DNA of 64,000 nucleotides, taken from assembly GCA_020633435.1 (NCBI GenBank), contig JACKDP010000004.1, forward strand, positions 496,001 to 560,000. Direction: 5' to 3'. Both the position numbers and the translations under genes were made by a program. Below, piece by piece: positions 9,298 to 17,768 of this stretch; positions within the stretch are counted from its first letter, which is position 1; each line of letters begins with the position of its first letter. Source of the DNA: Myxococcales bacterium. Lineage in GTDB: Bacteria; Myxococcota_A; Bradymonadia; UBA7976; UBA1532. The notes below the pieces were generated by a model. It was not told the DNA's origin. It saw nothing but the letters and a program-made list of their open reading frames with translations, and did not search any database.

Positions 9298-10965
9298 ATG
9301 ATCCGCTCCGCCGACCGGCTCGCGGCCCTGCTGGGCATCGAGCCCGACAGCCGCCAGGTCAACGTCGAGAAGCTGTACCTGTCCACGGAGAAGACGCCCG
9401 GGGCCTACTGGCTGCAGCTCTTCATCGCCACGGGCATCGCGTTCCTGGGCCTCACCCTGGACAGCACGGCCGTCATCATCGGCGCGATGCTCGTCTCGCC
9501 CCTCATGACGCCCATCGTCCAGGTGGGCATGGGCTTCGCCGTCGGCCATGTGCACCTGACGCTGCGCGCGTCGGTGCGCCTGCTCCTGAGCATCGGGCTG
9601 GTGATGGGGGCGGCGGCGCTCATGACGACGGTCATGCCCCTGCAGGAGCTCACCGGCGAGATCCTGGCGCGGACGCGGCCCACCTTCCTCGATCTGATCG
9701 TGGCGCTGTTCTGCGGGCTGGCGGCCTCGTTCACCACCGCCCGCGGGTCGCGCGACACCGTGACGGCCGCGGCGGGGACGGCCATCGCCATCGCCCTCGT
9801 CCCGCCCATCTGCGTCATCGGCTTCGGGCTGGGCCTGGGGGACGCCGAGGTGGCCCGGGGCGCCGCCCTGCTCTTCACCGCCAACCTGGCCGCCATCATC
9901 CTCGTCAGCGATTTCTTCTTTCTGATCACGGGGTTCAATCGCCTCGACTTCGAGCGGCTCAACCAGCGCGTCTACACGGACGAGGACCGCACGCGCCGGC
10001 TGTACCGGCTGGCCCAGGCGCTGCTGCCCCCGGAGTCGGTGAAGGCGATGACGGTGCGGCTGGTGCTGCCGCTGGGCTTCGTGGCCACCGTCGCGGTGCC
10101 GCTCTACCAGGCGCTGCACCAGGTGGTGCTGCAGGTGCGCGTCAAGCAGGCGGCCCAGGCCATCATCGGCGGCTTCGAGAAGACGCATGACGTGCTGCGC
10201 CACGACCTCGAGATCACCCCGGAGCGCGTCTTCGTGAAGGTCACGATGGTGGGCCAGCCGGCGGACCAGGCGGGGGCCGAGCAGGCGCTGCGCCAGGCCC
10301 TCGACGAACGGCTGGAGGTGCCGGTCACCGTGGGGGTGGTGATGCTGGCCTCCTCGGAGTTCATGCAGCAGCGGCTGGAGGGCTCGTCGCGGCAGCTCCG
10401 CGAGCAGCTCGCCGCCTTGCAGGCCCCGCTGGCCTGCCCGCCCCCGCCGGCGGCGCCGGATCTGGACGCGGTGCGCGCGGAGGCGGTGCAGGCGACGCCG
10501 GGCCCGGCGCTGGCGGCGCAGCTCACGGGGCGCGTGGGCGCGGTGCTGGCGTGGGCGCGGCCCGCGACGCCGGGGCGCTGGCTGGGCTGGTCCCTGGATC
10601 TGTCGGCGGGCGGCGCGCGGCTGCGGCTGGGGCTGCTGGCCGACGCCGAGCCCGGGGCCGACGCCCTCGCGCTGCTGGCCACGGTGGTCGCGAAGGAGAC
10701 GGGGCTGGCCGTGACGGGCGTGATGGTCGACCGCCTGGCGCCCACCCTGCTGGACGAGGCCGAGGCCGCGGCCGCCGAGCCGCCGCGGGAGCTGGAGGCC
10801 GCGCGCCGCCTTGGGGGCCTGCGGTTCCGCCTGACGACGCCCGCCCATCCCGACGCCGCGGGCCAGGCGGCGACGGCCGCGCTGGCGGCCGCCCTCGCCG
10901 GGCTGCCGGTCGAGCGCGCCACCGGCCCGGGCTGGAAGCTGGAGGCCCTGCCGGCCGCCCCCTGA
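9298..10965 (+). CDS. DUF389 family membrane protein
   Basis: A 555-residue DUF389 (TIGR00341) protein. Residues ~35-220 hold several membrane helices with the family blocks FLGLTLDSTAVIIGAMLVSP, LMTPIVQVGMGF, TAAAGTAIAIALVPP and ANLAAIILVSDFFFL. The C-terminal ~340 residues form a soluble, Ala/Leu-rich part with two repeated segments, unusual in length compared with short family members. The start ATG (9298) has GGGAGG four bases upstream; an earlier in-frame start at 9151 would overlap the divergent thiolase and is rejected. The family's function is not established. It may share a regulatory region with the thiolase operon. Confidence 0.85.
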   Translation: MIRSADRLAALLGIEPDSRQVNVEKLYLSTEKTPGAYWLQLFIATGIAFLGLTLDSTAVIIGAMLVSPLMTPIVQVGMGFAVGHVHLTLRASVRLLLSIGLVMGAAALMTTVMPLQELTGEILARTRPTFLDLIVALFCGLAASFTTARGSRDTVTAAAGTAIAIALVPPICVIGFGLGLGDAEVARGAALLFTANLAAIILVSDFFFLITGFNRLDFERLNQRVYTDEDRTRRLYRLAQALLPPESVKAMTVRLVLPLGFVATVAVPLYQALHQVVLQVRVKQAAQAIIGGFEKTHDVLRHDLEITPERVFVKVTMVGQPADQAGAEQALRQALDERLEVPVTVGVVMLASSEFMQQRLEGSSRQLREQLAALQAPLACPPPPAAPDLDAVRAEAVQATPGPALAAQLTGRVGAVLAWARPATPGRWLGWSLDLSAGGARLRLGLLADAEPGADALALLATVVAKETGLAVTGVMVDRLAPTLLDEAEAAAAEPPRELEAARRLGGLRFRLTTPAHPDAAGQAATAALAAALAGLPVERATGPGWKLEALPAAP

Positions 10966-11006
10966 CCCGCGGGTCAGAATTCCCGTGCCCCCCGGGGCAG
11001 GGCTGC

Positions 11007-11012
11007 TACATT
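11007..11012 (+). promoter_or_regulatory. Putative -10 box of a leaderless transcript (HlyIII gene)
   Basis: TACATT ends exactly six bases before the ATG at 11019, and no Shine-Dalgarno sequence lies between. This spacing puts the expected transcription start on the A of the start codon. The same geometry recurs at 14449, 23922 and 61562. Confidence 0.45.
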
Positions 11013-11018
11013 GCCGCC

Positions 11019-11660
11019 ATGTCCACCCCTCGCCCCAAGCCGCGGCTGCGCGGCGCCAGCCATGGCGTCGCCGCCGTCCTGGCCGTCGTCGCCGCCGCCC
11101 TGCTCGTCACCCACGCGCGCCCCGGCGTGCCCTCCTGGGCGGCCGCCATCTACGGGGCCTCCCTGGTGGCGCTGTTCACGATCAGCAGCATCTACCACTG
11201 GTTCCACTGGGAGCCCGGGCCGCGGGCCATCCTGCGGCGCGCCGACCACTCGGCGATTTTTCTACTGATTGCGGGCACCTACACGCCCGTGACCCTGACG
11301 GTGCTGGCCCCCGACGTGGCCGAGCGCATCCTGTGGTTCGTCTGGATCGGGGCGGCCGCGGGCATCGTGAAGTCGAACCTGCCCATCAAGACGCCGCGCG
11401 CGGTGACGGCGGGGCTCTTCATCGCGCTCGGCTGGACCATCCTGCTGGAGTGGTCGGCCATCCAGGCGGGGCTCACCGGCGCGCAGCTCGGGCTCATGGG
11501 CGCGGGGGGCGCGGCCTACAGCCTCGGCGCCGTGGCCTACGCCACCAAGCGGCCCGACCCGTGGCCGCGCACCTTCGGCTACCACGAGATCTTCCACCTG
11601 CTCGTCATCGTGGCGGCGGCCTGCCACTTCGTGCTCGTCGCCCAGCTCGTCCTGCCCTGA
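11019..11660 (+). CDS. Hemolysin III / PAQR family membrane protein
   Basis: A 213-residue integral membrane protein of the HlyIII (YqfA/TrhA, PAQR) family with about seven hydrophobic helices. The family's metal-site motifs are seen in order: GASHGVAAVLAV near the N-terminus, ALFTISSIYHWFHW, then RADHSAIFLLIAGTYTP, and near the C-terminus FGYHEIFHLLVIVAAACHF, giving the usual Ser/His/Asp/His/His set. Relatives influence membrane energetics or lipid homeostasis; the old name hemolysin is not evidence of toxicity. The ATG at 11019 has no ribosome site but has a TANNNT box six bases upstream, so the mRNA is probably leaderless. Confidence 0.9.
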   Translation: MSTPRPKPRLRGASHGVAAVLAVVAAALLVTHARPGVPSWAAAIYGASLVALFTISSIYHWFHWEPGPRAILRRADHSAIFLLIAGTYTPVTLTVLAPDVAERILWFVWIGAAAGIVKSNLPIKTPRAVTAGLFIALGWTILLEWSAIQAGLTGAQLGLMGAGGAAYSLGAVAYATKRPDPWPRTFGYHEIFHLLVIVAAACHFVLVAQLVLP

Positions 11661-11739
11661 CGCCGGCCAGCGTTGCACGGTGCAAGGCGCGCGGGTATAA
11701 CCCCCCGCGCACCAGGCGGGATGGCCCAGGGAGGGCGGC

Positions 11740-12831
11740 ATGGCGTTGTTGATCAGCGGTTTCGAGGGGTTCGGCGACGCCGACTTCGACGTCTATCGCC
11801 CGGCCTGCTGGTCGAACAACCTGCACAACCTCGACCGCATGCGGACGAAGGCGCGGGTGAAGGTCCTGGCGGATCGCCTGCTGGCCGCCGTCGGCGACGC
11901 CGAGCTGGTGGTGGAGGCCTCCAGCGAGATCCCGAGCGTGTGGAACGGCCGCCAGGTGCGCGACCAGTGGGCGTACCTGCTGCGCAGCGACGCCGCCCGG
12001 CGCCGCCTCCAGCCCGTCGTGGCGCGATCGGTGGACCTGGCGACGCGCGTGAAGGATCCCGCCGAGCACCACCGCCACCTGCTGCTGGCCGTGCGCATCG
12101 ACGAGGCCGGCGTGGAAGTGGGGCTGCGCATCCACCAGCACGCGACCGTCGATCTGGCCAACCTGCTGGGCCGGGCCGACCGGGCCGGCGGGGAGCTGGC
12201 GGCCCTGGTGGCCGCGCTGCCGGCCGACGTGACGCTGGGGGGCGAGGCGGTGACGCCGGCCGGGCTGCTGGCCGCGGCGCGGGCCGCCCAGCGGGGCGAG
12301 GCCGAGTGGCTGCTGGTGAGCCGGACGTGGGCCCGGGCCGACGCCATCGCTGCGGCCGCCGAGCTGGCCGAGGCGGTGGTGGCGACGGCCGAGGCGCTGC
12401 TGCCCCTCTTCCGCTTCGTGGCCTGGACGCCCGACAACGATCACGTCGGCGTGCAGGAGAAGCTCGAGTCCATCGCCGAGGCCGTCGAGCACCGCAAGGA
12501 GGAGGCCGAGGCGGCCCGGGACGCGGCGGCCGAGGAGCGCGAGGCGCGCCACCAGGAGGCGCGCGCGCGCACCGAGTCGCGGCTGGCGGAGCTGAAGGCC
12601 TGGAAGCAGAACCTGCGGGTGCGCCGCGACGAGGAGCCGGCCGCCGAGGCGCCGGCCGAGCAGCGCGCCCGCGCCGAAGCCCCCGCCCGGAGGCCCCCGC
12701 GCCGAGCAGCGCCCCCGCGCCGAGGCCCCCGCCCCGAGGCGCCCCGCCCCTGGAGGCCGCGCCGCGCCCCGCCCGTCCTGGAGGGTGGGCGCCTGGCAAC
12801 GTCGTCCCGAGGGCGCCCGCCCTGCCCCTGA
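11740..12831 (+). CDS. Coiled-coil protein, N-terminal part of a gene broken in its repeat linker
   Basis: A globular ~225-residue N-terminal region (beginning ALLISGFEGFGDADF, unrecognised) is followed by a charged coiled coil at about residues 235-285 (EHRKEEAEAARDAAAEE) and then a Pro/Arg/Ala-rich tail to a TGA at 12829-12831. The tail's codon pattern decays after about residue 310, while the coding character continues in the +1 frame as 12785-13282. I infer one original gene of 11740-13282 consisting of N-domain, coiled coil, PEG-repeat linker and a C-terminal small beta domain. The start ATG has an AGGGAGGG ribosome site, and a TATAAC box at 11696-11701 is a candidate -10. The break may be an assembly indel. 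Confidence 0.6.
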   Translation: MALLISGFEGFGDADFDVYRPACWSNNLHNLDRMRTKARVKVLADRLLAAVGDAELVVEASSEIPSVWNGRQVRDQWAYLLRSDAARRRLQPVVARSVDLATRVKDPAEHHRHLLLAVRIDEAGVEVGLRIHQHATVDLANLLGRADRAGGELAALVAALPADVTLGGEAVTPAGLLAAARAAQRGEAEWLLVSRTWARADAIAAAAELAEAVVATAEALLPLFRFVAWTPDNDHVGVQEKLESIAEAVEHRKEEAEAARDAAAEEREARHQEARARTESRLAELKAWKQNLRVRRDEEPAAEAPAEQRARAEAPARRPPRRAAPPRRGPRPEAPRPWRPRRAPPVLEGGRLATSSRGRPPCP

Positions 12832-13282
12832 GGGCGCGCCGCGTGGGCCCCGCCCTGAGGGTCAGCGCGGTCCCCGTCCTGAGGGCGGCCTGCGCCCTGA
12901 GGGTCAGCGCGGCCCCGTCCTGAGGGTCAGCGCGGTCCCGCCCCGAGGGCGGCCAGCGTGGTCCCCGCCCGAGGGCGGCCCGCGTGGTCCCCGCCCTGAG
13001 GGCGGCCCGCGTGGCCCCGCCTGGAGCGGCCGCACCCCGACGCGCGCCCGCCGCGCGCCGAGGCGCCCCGCTCAGTCGGGTCGCACGCCCGACGCCGCGC
13101 GCCCCGACGAGTCGCGGCCGCGCAAGACGCTGGCCGTGGGCGAGAGCTGCCGCCTCGACCGGGGCCTGCTCGCCGGCAAGGTGGGCGTCGTCCGCGCCGT
13201 GGACGCCAAGAAGGGCTACTACCAGGTCCGCGTGGGCGTCCTGGACGTGAACATCGCGTTCGCCGACGTCACCCCCACCTGA
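12785..13282 (+). pseudogene. C-terminal part of the same broken gene: PEG repeats plus KOW-like domain
   Basis: This stretch has no convincing start of its own (only a GTG in the linker). It begins with degenerate 8-9-residue repeats of the type RPEGQRGP/RPEGGPRGP, continues with an Arg/Pro-rich stretch, and ends with a compact ~45-residue domain (GESCRLDRGLLAGKVGVVRA ... YYQVRVGVLDVNIAFADV) that looks like a KOW motif as found in RNA- or ribosome-associated proteins. It ends with TGA six bases before rlmI, so it is probably in the same transcript. Reading frame relative to 11740-12831 is +1. Function unknown; RNA binding is only suggested by the KOW-like fold and the basic linker. Confidence 0.5.
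12800..13022 (+). repeat. Imperfect ~24-27 bp GC-rich tandem repeats encoding PEG motifs
   Basis: Successive units carry CCTGAGGG(T/G)C(A/G)GC or CCCGAGGGCGGCC followed by GCGTGG or GCGCGG. Unit lengths vary by one or two bases, which breaks the PEG reading register at least twice: between about 12915 and 12960 the same repeats read as VLRVSAV and PPRGRPAW. Unequal unit length is what slippage or sequencing indels would leave. Confidence 0.7.
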
Positions 13283-13288
13283 GGCCCC

Positions 13289-14431
13289 ATGATCCGGCTG
13301 ACGCCCAAGGGCCTGCGGCGCTGGCGCACCGGGCACCCCTGGATTTTCCGCAATGATCTCGCGGGGGAAGCCACGGCGACCCCCGGCGACCTGGTGCGCG
13401 TCCACGACGCCGCGGGGCGGCCGCTCGGCCGGGCCGCGTGGTCCGAGGCCTCGCTCATCGCGCTGCGGCGCGTGCCGGTGGAGCTGGACGAGGACGCCGA
13501 GGCCGCCTGGGATCGCCTCGTCGACGCGGCCCTCGCGCGGCGCGCCGACGCCCGGCCCTCCGCGCGCCTGATCAACGGCGACGCCGACGGCCTGCCCGGG
13601 CTCATCGTGGATCGGTTCGGCGACGGGCTGAGCCTGCAGACGCTCACCCCCGCCGCGGATCGCCGCCGCGACGCCCTGGTGGCGAAGCTGGTGGCGCGCT
13701 ACGCCCCGCGGGTCGTGGCCCTGCGCAACGACCCGAAGGTGCGCGATCACGAGGGGCTGCCGCGGGAGAAGGCCCTCGTGCACGGGGACGACGCCATCGT
13801 GTGGGCCCCCTTCGGCGATCTGGTGGTGCGCTTCGATCTGCTGGAGGGGCAGAAGACGGGCGGGTTCCTGGACCAGCAGGAGAACCAGGTGGCGGCCGCC
13901 GCCTTCGCCCGACCGGGCAAGGCGCTCGACTGCTTCGCCTACCAGGGCGGCTTCGCCCTGGCCCTCGCCCGCGCGGGGCTGGCGGTGACCGCCGTCGACC
14001 AGAGCGGCCCGGCCCTCGCGCACCTGCGGGCCAACGCGGAACGCAACGGCCTGGCGGTGGAGGCGGTGGAGGCCAACGTCTTCGATCTGCTGCGCGATCT
14101 GGAGCGGGAGGGCGCCCTCTTCGACACCATCGTGCTCGATCCCCCCGCGTTCGTGCCGGGGCGCAAGGCCATCGAGGCCGGCCGCCGGGCCTACAAGGAG
14201 ATCAACCTGCGCGCCCTGAAGCTGCTGGTGCCGGGCGGGCGGCTGGTGACGTGCTCGTGCAGCGCCCACATGGCCCGCGCCGACTTCGAGCGCATGGTGG
14301 GCGAGGCCGCCGCCGACGCCGGGCGGTTCGCGCGGGTCATCGAGCGGCGCGGCCCGGGCCCCGACCACCCCACCCTCATCACCGCGCCCGAGACCGACTA
14401 CCTCAAGGCCCTCTTCGTCGAGGTGCTGTAG
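13289..14431 (+). CDS. rlmI: 23S rRNA (cytosine-C5) methyltransferase, RlmI family
   Basis: A 380-residue class I rRNA m5C methyltransferase like RlmI/YccW, which modifies 23S rRNA in the cytoplasm. An N-terminal PUA-like RNA-binding domain (RLTPKGLRRWRTGHPWIFRNDL) is followed by the family blocks LPGLIVDRFGD, ALRNDPKVRDHEGLP and GQKTGGFLDQQENQ. The SAM-binding core is LDCFAYQGGFALALA with VTAVDQSGPAL, and the catalytic block is FDTIVLDPPAFV followed by LVTCSCSAHM. The C-terminal TDYLKALFVEVL is typical. It starts 6 bp after the broken KOW-like gene and so is probably its operon partner, which fits an RNA-related role for that gene. Confidence 0.9.
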   Translation: MIRLTPKGLRRWRTGHPWIFRNDLAGEATATPGDLVRVHDAAGRPLGRAAWSEASLIALRRVPVELDEDAEAAWDRLVDAALARRADARPSARLINGDADGLPGLIVDRFGDGLSLQTLTPAADRRRDALVAKLVARYAPRVVALRNDPKVRDHEGLPREKALVHGDDAIVWAPFGDLVVRFDLLEGQKTGGFLDQQENQVAAAAFARPGKALDCFAYQGGFALALARAGLAVTAVDQSGPALAHLRANAERNGLAVEAVEANVFDLLRDLEREGALFDTIVLDPPAFVPGRKAIEAGRRAYKEINLRALKLLVPGGRLVTCSCSAHMARADFERMVGEAAADAGRFARVIERRGPGPDHPTLITAPETDYLKALFVEVL

Positions 14432-14448
14432 CCTCCGGCGGCCTGTAG

Positions 14449-14454
14449 TACCCT
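14449..14454 (+). promoter_or_regulatory. Putative -10 box of a leaderless transcript (kinase-FGE gene)
   Basis: TACCCT ends six bases before the ATG at 14461; the six bases (GGCCTC) contain no ribosome site. Same geometry as at 11007 and 23922. Confidence 0.45.
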
Positions 14455-14460
14455 GGCCTC

Positions 14461-17283
14461 ATGACCCCCGAAGACGCCCGGCTCATCGACTACGCGCGCG
14501 AGCGGTTTGGCCTGCCGGCCGTCCTGCTCGACAAGGCCGTGCGCCACCACGAGCGCACGGGCCGCGACCTGGCGGCGGTGCTGGTGGAGATGGGCGTCCT
14601 GTCGGCCGACCAGGTGCGCACCTTCGAGGAGAACCCGCTGACCCACGAGGGCAGCGCGGCGGACATCTGGGGGGAGCCGACGCGGGTGGACGAGGGCGTG
14701 GCGCCGCAGCAGGCGGTGCGGCGCGTCCTCTCCGACGAGCCGGCCGAGGGCGGCACCCCGGTGACGGTGGAGCGGCCGCCCGGCCGGGTGCCCACCGCCC
14801 CGGCGCCGCCGGCGCCCCTGCCCGGCCGCGCCGTCGAGCTGGACGTGCCCTCCGAAGGGCCCCAGACCACGCGCATCGGCGACTTCGAGGCCGAGGCCGA
14901 GGCCGCCCGGCGGCTGCGGGCGGTGGAGCTGGACGCCCACCACGACCGCTGGCTGCCCTACCTGAAGACGCCCCAGCACCGCTACGAGCCCGGCGACGAG
15001 ATCGCCCGCGGGGGCATGGGCCGCATCATCGAGGCCTACGACCACATCGTCGGCCGCACGGTGGCCATGAAGCTGCTCATCGGGGGCACCGACGAGCAGC
15101 TCGCCATGCAGGTGCGCTTCACCGAGGAGGCCCAGATCACCGGGCAGCTCGAGCACCCGAACATCGTGCCGGTGCACGACCTCGGTCTCGACTCGGACGG
15201 CCAGCTCTACTTCACGATGAAGCGGGTCGGCGGGCGGACGCTGCGCGACGTGCTCAAGGCGCTGCGCAAGGGCGACGGCGTGATGGCGGCGGCCTTCCCG
15301 CTGCACCGCCTGCTCGAGGGCTTCAAGCAGATGTGCCTGGCCCTGGCCTACGCCCACAGCCGCGGCGTGGTGCACCGGGATCTCAAGCCCTCCAACATCA
15401 TGTTCGGCGACTTCGGCGAGGTCCTGGTGATGGACTGGGGCCTCGCGAAGATCCTGCCGCGGGTGCGGGCGGCGGGCACGCGGGTGACGAGCCTGCGGGA
15501 CGGCGAGCAGCGGTGGGCGACGCGGATGGGCGAGGTCATCGGCACGCCGGGCTACATGCCCCCCGAGCTCGCCATGGGCCAGCTCGACGACGTGGACGGC
15601 CGCTCCGACGTGTACAGCCTGGGCGCTTTGCTCTATGAAATCCTGACGTTGCGGCCGCCGTACGCGGGGGGCGACAGCAAGGAGATCCTCAAGCGCCAGC
15701 TGCGCGAGCCGCTGCAGCCGCCCCGGGAGCGGGCGCCCGAGCGCGACATCCCGCCGGCGCTGGAGCGCATCTGCCTGCGCTGCCTCCAGCGCGAGATGGA
15801 TCGGCGGTTCCCGTCGGCGCTGGCGCTGCACGCGGAGGTGGACGCCTTCATGGCCGGCGCGCTGGCCCAGGCCCGCCAGTCGGAGAGCGCCGCGCGGTTC
15901 GTGAACGAGGCCGCGGATCACGCCGAGGTCTGGCGGCGGCGGACGGCGGCGCTGGAGCGGCTCGAGGCCGAGGTGGAGCGCCTGACGACGCAGGTGCCGA
16001 GCTGGGCGCCGGTGGAGCAGCTTCGCCCGCTCTGGGCGGCCGAGCTGGCGGTCGAGCGCGCGCGGGCGGAGCAGGCCGACGCCTTCGGGCGGTCGGAGCG
16101 GGCCTGGCGGCAGGCGCTGGTCGAGGCCCCCGATCACGCCGAGGCCCGGGCCGGCCTGACGGACCTGCTGGCGGACGCCCTGCTGGCGGCGGATCGCGTC
16201 GACGACGAGGCGGCCCTGCGGCGCTACGGGGAGCAGCTCCAGGCGGTGGATCGGGCGCGGCACGCCGCGCTGCTCTCGGGGCAGGGGCGCATCCGCATCC
16301 AGGCCGAGCCGGCGGGCACCGACGCGACGCTCTTCCGGGTCGAGGCGGTGGATCGGGTGCTCACCCCCGGCGAGGCCATGGAGGTGGGCCGGCTGCCCCA
16401 GACCATCGAGGGCCTGCTGCCCGGCCGCTACCTGGTGGTGCTGCGGGCGCCGGGCAAGCACGCCGTCCAGATCCCCGTGCGTCTGCGCCGCGGCGAGGAG
16501 GCCGTGGTGCGCGCGCGGCTGCGGCCGGACGCCGCCGTCGGGCGGGGCTTCGTGCACATCCCCGGCGGGCGCTTCCACATCGGCGGGGACGCCGCGGCCC
16601 CCCGCGCGGTGCCGCGCCAGCGCATCGAGCTGGCCGACTTCGCGCTGGCCCGCCTGCCCGTCAACTGCCGGCAATACCTGGCGTTTCTGCAGGCCGTGCA
16701 GGGGCGCGACCCGGACGAGGCCCGCCGACGGGCCCCCCGGCTCTTCCCCGACGGGCGCCCGCTGCTCATCGAGCGCGCTGGCATCTGGGCCATCCCGACC
16801 CGCGGCCCGGACGGGGGGGCCTGGGATCCCCACTGGCCGGTCTTCGGGGTGAGCGCGGCCGACGCCGAGGCCTACGCGGCGTGGCGCGGTGGGGTGGACG
16901 CGCGGCCCTGCCGGCTGCCCACCGAGCAGGAGTGGGAGGCCGCGGCGCGGGGCAGCGACCGGCGCGTCTTCGTCTGGGGCGACCACTACCGCGCGGGGCT
17001 GTGCAAGAACCTGGGCGCCCGGCCGGGGCCGCCGGCGCTGGAGCCCATCGGCAGCTTCCCTACCGATCGCAGCCCGTTCGGCGTGATGGACATGGCCGGG
17101 GGCGTGGCCGAGTGGACGGCCAGCAGCGAGGGCCCGCGCCCCGATGGCACCCTCGACCGCATCTGCCGCGGGGGCAGCTTCTGGCATGGCGAGGCCCAGG
17201 CCCGGGCGGCCGCGCGCCACCCGGTCGATCCGACCGCCGTGCTGCCCTGGGTGGGCTTCCGCCTCGCCTGCGACCTGCCGTGA
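14461..17283 (+). CDS. Ser/Thr protein kinase with C-terminal FGE-sulfatase-fold domain
   Basis: A 940-residue fusion. Residues 1-60 form a small helical domain. The kinase domain spans about 175-470: glycine loop ARGGMGRI, ATP-lysine in VAMKLLI, catalytic loop HRDLKPSN with Asp307, metal-binding DWG (Asp325, in place of DFG) and GTPGYMPPE. It is therefore expected to be active. Residues ~475-620 are helical and TPR-like, and ~620-690 a PEGA-like beta domain. From ~695 to the end is a formylglycine-generating-enzyme fold (FVHIPGGRFHIGG, CRLPTEQEWEAAARG, PFGVMDMAGGVAEW, RGGSFWHGEAQ). The active-site cysteine pair of true FGE is absent, so this is probably a binding module. No membrane segment is seen. 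It overlaps the next gene by 4 bp. Confidence 0.92.
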   Translation: MTPEDARLIDYARERFGLPAVLLDKAVRHHERTGRDLAAVLVEMGVLSADQVRTFEENPLTHEGSAADIWGEPTRVDEGVAPQQAVRRVLSDEPAEGGTPVTVERPPGRVPTAPAPPAPLPGRAVELDVPSEGPQTTRIGDFEAEAEAARRLRAVELDAHHDRWLPYLKTPQHRYEPGDEIARGGMGRIIEAYDHIVGRTVAMKLLIGGTDEQLAMQVRFTEEAQITGQLEHPNIVPVHDLGLDSDGQLYFTMKRVGGRTLRDVLKALRKGDGVMAAAFPLHRLLEGFKQMCLALAYAHSRGVVHRDLKPSNIMFGDFGEVLVMDWGLAKILPRVRAAGTRVTSLRDGEQRWATRMGEVIGTPGYMPPELAMGQLDDVDGRSDVYSLGALLYEILTLRPPYAGGDSKEILKRQLREPLQPPRERAPERDIPPALERICLRCLQREMDRRFPSALALHAEVDAFMAGALAQARQSESAARFVNEAADHAEVWRRRTAALERLEAEVERLTTQVPSWAPVEQLRPLWAAELAVERARAEQADAFGRSERAWRQALVEAPDHAEARAGLTDLLADALLAADRVDDEAALRRYGEQLQAVDRARHAALLSGQGRIRIQAEPAGTDATLFRVEAVDRVLTPGEAMEVGRLPQTIEGLLPGRYLVVLRAPGKHAVQIPVRLRRGEEAVVRARLRPDAAVGRGFVHIPGGRFHIGGDAAAPRAVPRQRIELADFALARLPVNCRQYLAFLQAVQGRDPDEARRRAPRLFPDGRPLLIERAGIWAIPTRGPDGGAWDPHWPVFGVSAADAEAYAAWRGGVDARPCRLPTEQEWEAAARGSDRRVFVWGDHYRAGLCKNLGARPGPPALEPIGSFPTDRSPFGVMDMAGGVAEWTASSEGPRPDGTLDRICRGGSFWHGEAQARAAARHPVDPTAVLPWVGFRLACDLP

Positions 17284-17768
17284 CCCGCGCCACGGCGGGG
17301 GTGTGGCTCCTCCTGGGCCTCCACGGCGCCCTCGTCACCCGCCAGGCCTGGCTCGAGCTGCACGACAGCTATGAAATCCAAGGACTTTTTCGGATGTACC
17401 GGCCGCCGCGCCTGACGGCGGAGGGCTGGCTCATCGACCCTCGCCCGGGGGATCTGGCGGCCGAGATCGCCGAGCGCTATGGCCCGGCCGGGGCCGACGG
17501 GGCGCCGCCGCCGACGCTGGATGGCTGGCAGGGCTGGCTGGGGGAGCACGGCTTCGCGACGGCGTTCGCCACGGGCTTCGGTGGGCCCGAGGATCCGCCC
17601 CGGCTCGTCTTCCTGCCCGGCGACCGGGTGGTGCTGCAGACGGGGCGCTTCCGGGGCCAGGCCGTCCTCTTCGATCCCGCGCAGGGGGTGCTGCTGCTGG
17701 CCGAAGGGCTGGAGGACGCGGAGGCGCAGGCCATCGTGCTCGTGAGCGCGCGGGAGCCGCCATGGTGA
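17280..17768 (+). CDS. Small N-terminally anchored protein of unknown function
   Basis: A 162-residue protein starting at GTG within the stop of the kinase gene (GTGA overlap) and ending 7 bp inside lnt, so it is translationally coupled on both sides. Residues ~5-17 (GVWLLLGLHGALV) are a short hydrophobic segment that could be a signal or anchor. The rest is soluble: a central DLAAEIAERYGP segment and a C-terminal beta-rich part (RLVFLPGDRVVLQTGRF, VLFDPAQGVLLLAEGL). I do not recognise a family. The tight coupling suggests that it works with the Lnt-like enzyme or the kinase at the membrane. Confidence 0.65.
   Translation: MTRATAGVWLLLGLHGALVTRQAWLELHDSYEIQGLFRMYRPPRLTAEGWLIDPRPGDLAAEIAERYGPAGADGAPPPTLDGWQGWLGEHGFATAFATGFGGPEDPPRLVFLPGDRVVLQTGRFRGQAVLFDPAQGVLLLAEGLEDAEAQAIVLVSAREPPW

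Noticed and set aside
14461..17283. Diversity-generating retroelement target (kinase-FGE fusion)
   Set aside because: The FGE fold is a known target type, but there is no reverse transcriptase, template repeat or IMH-like site in the window.
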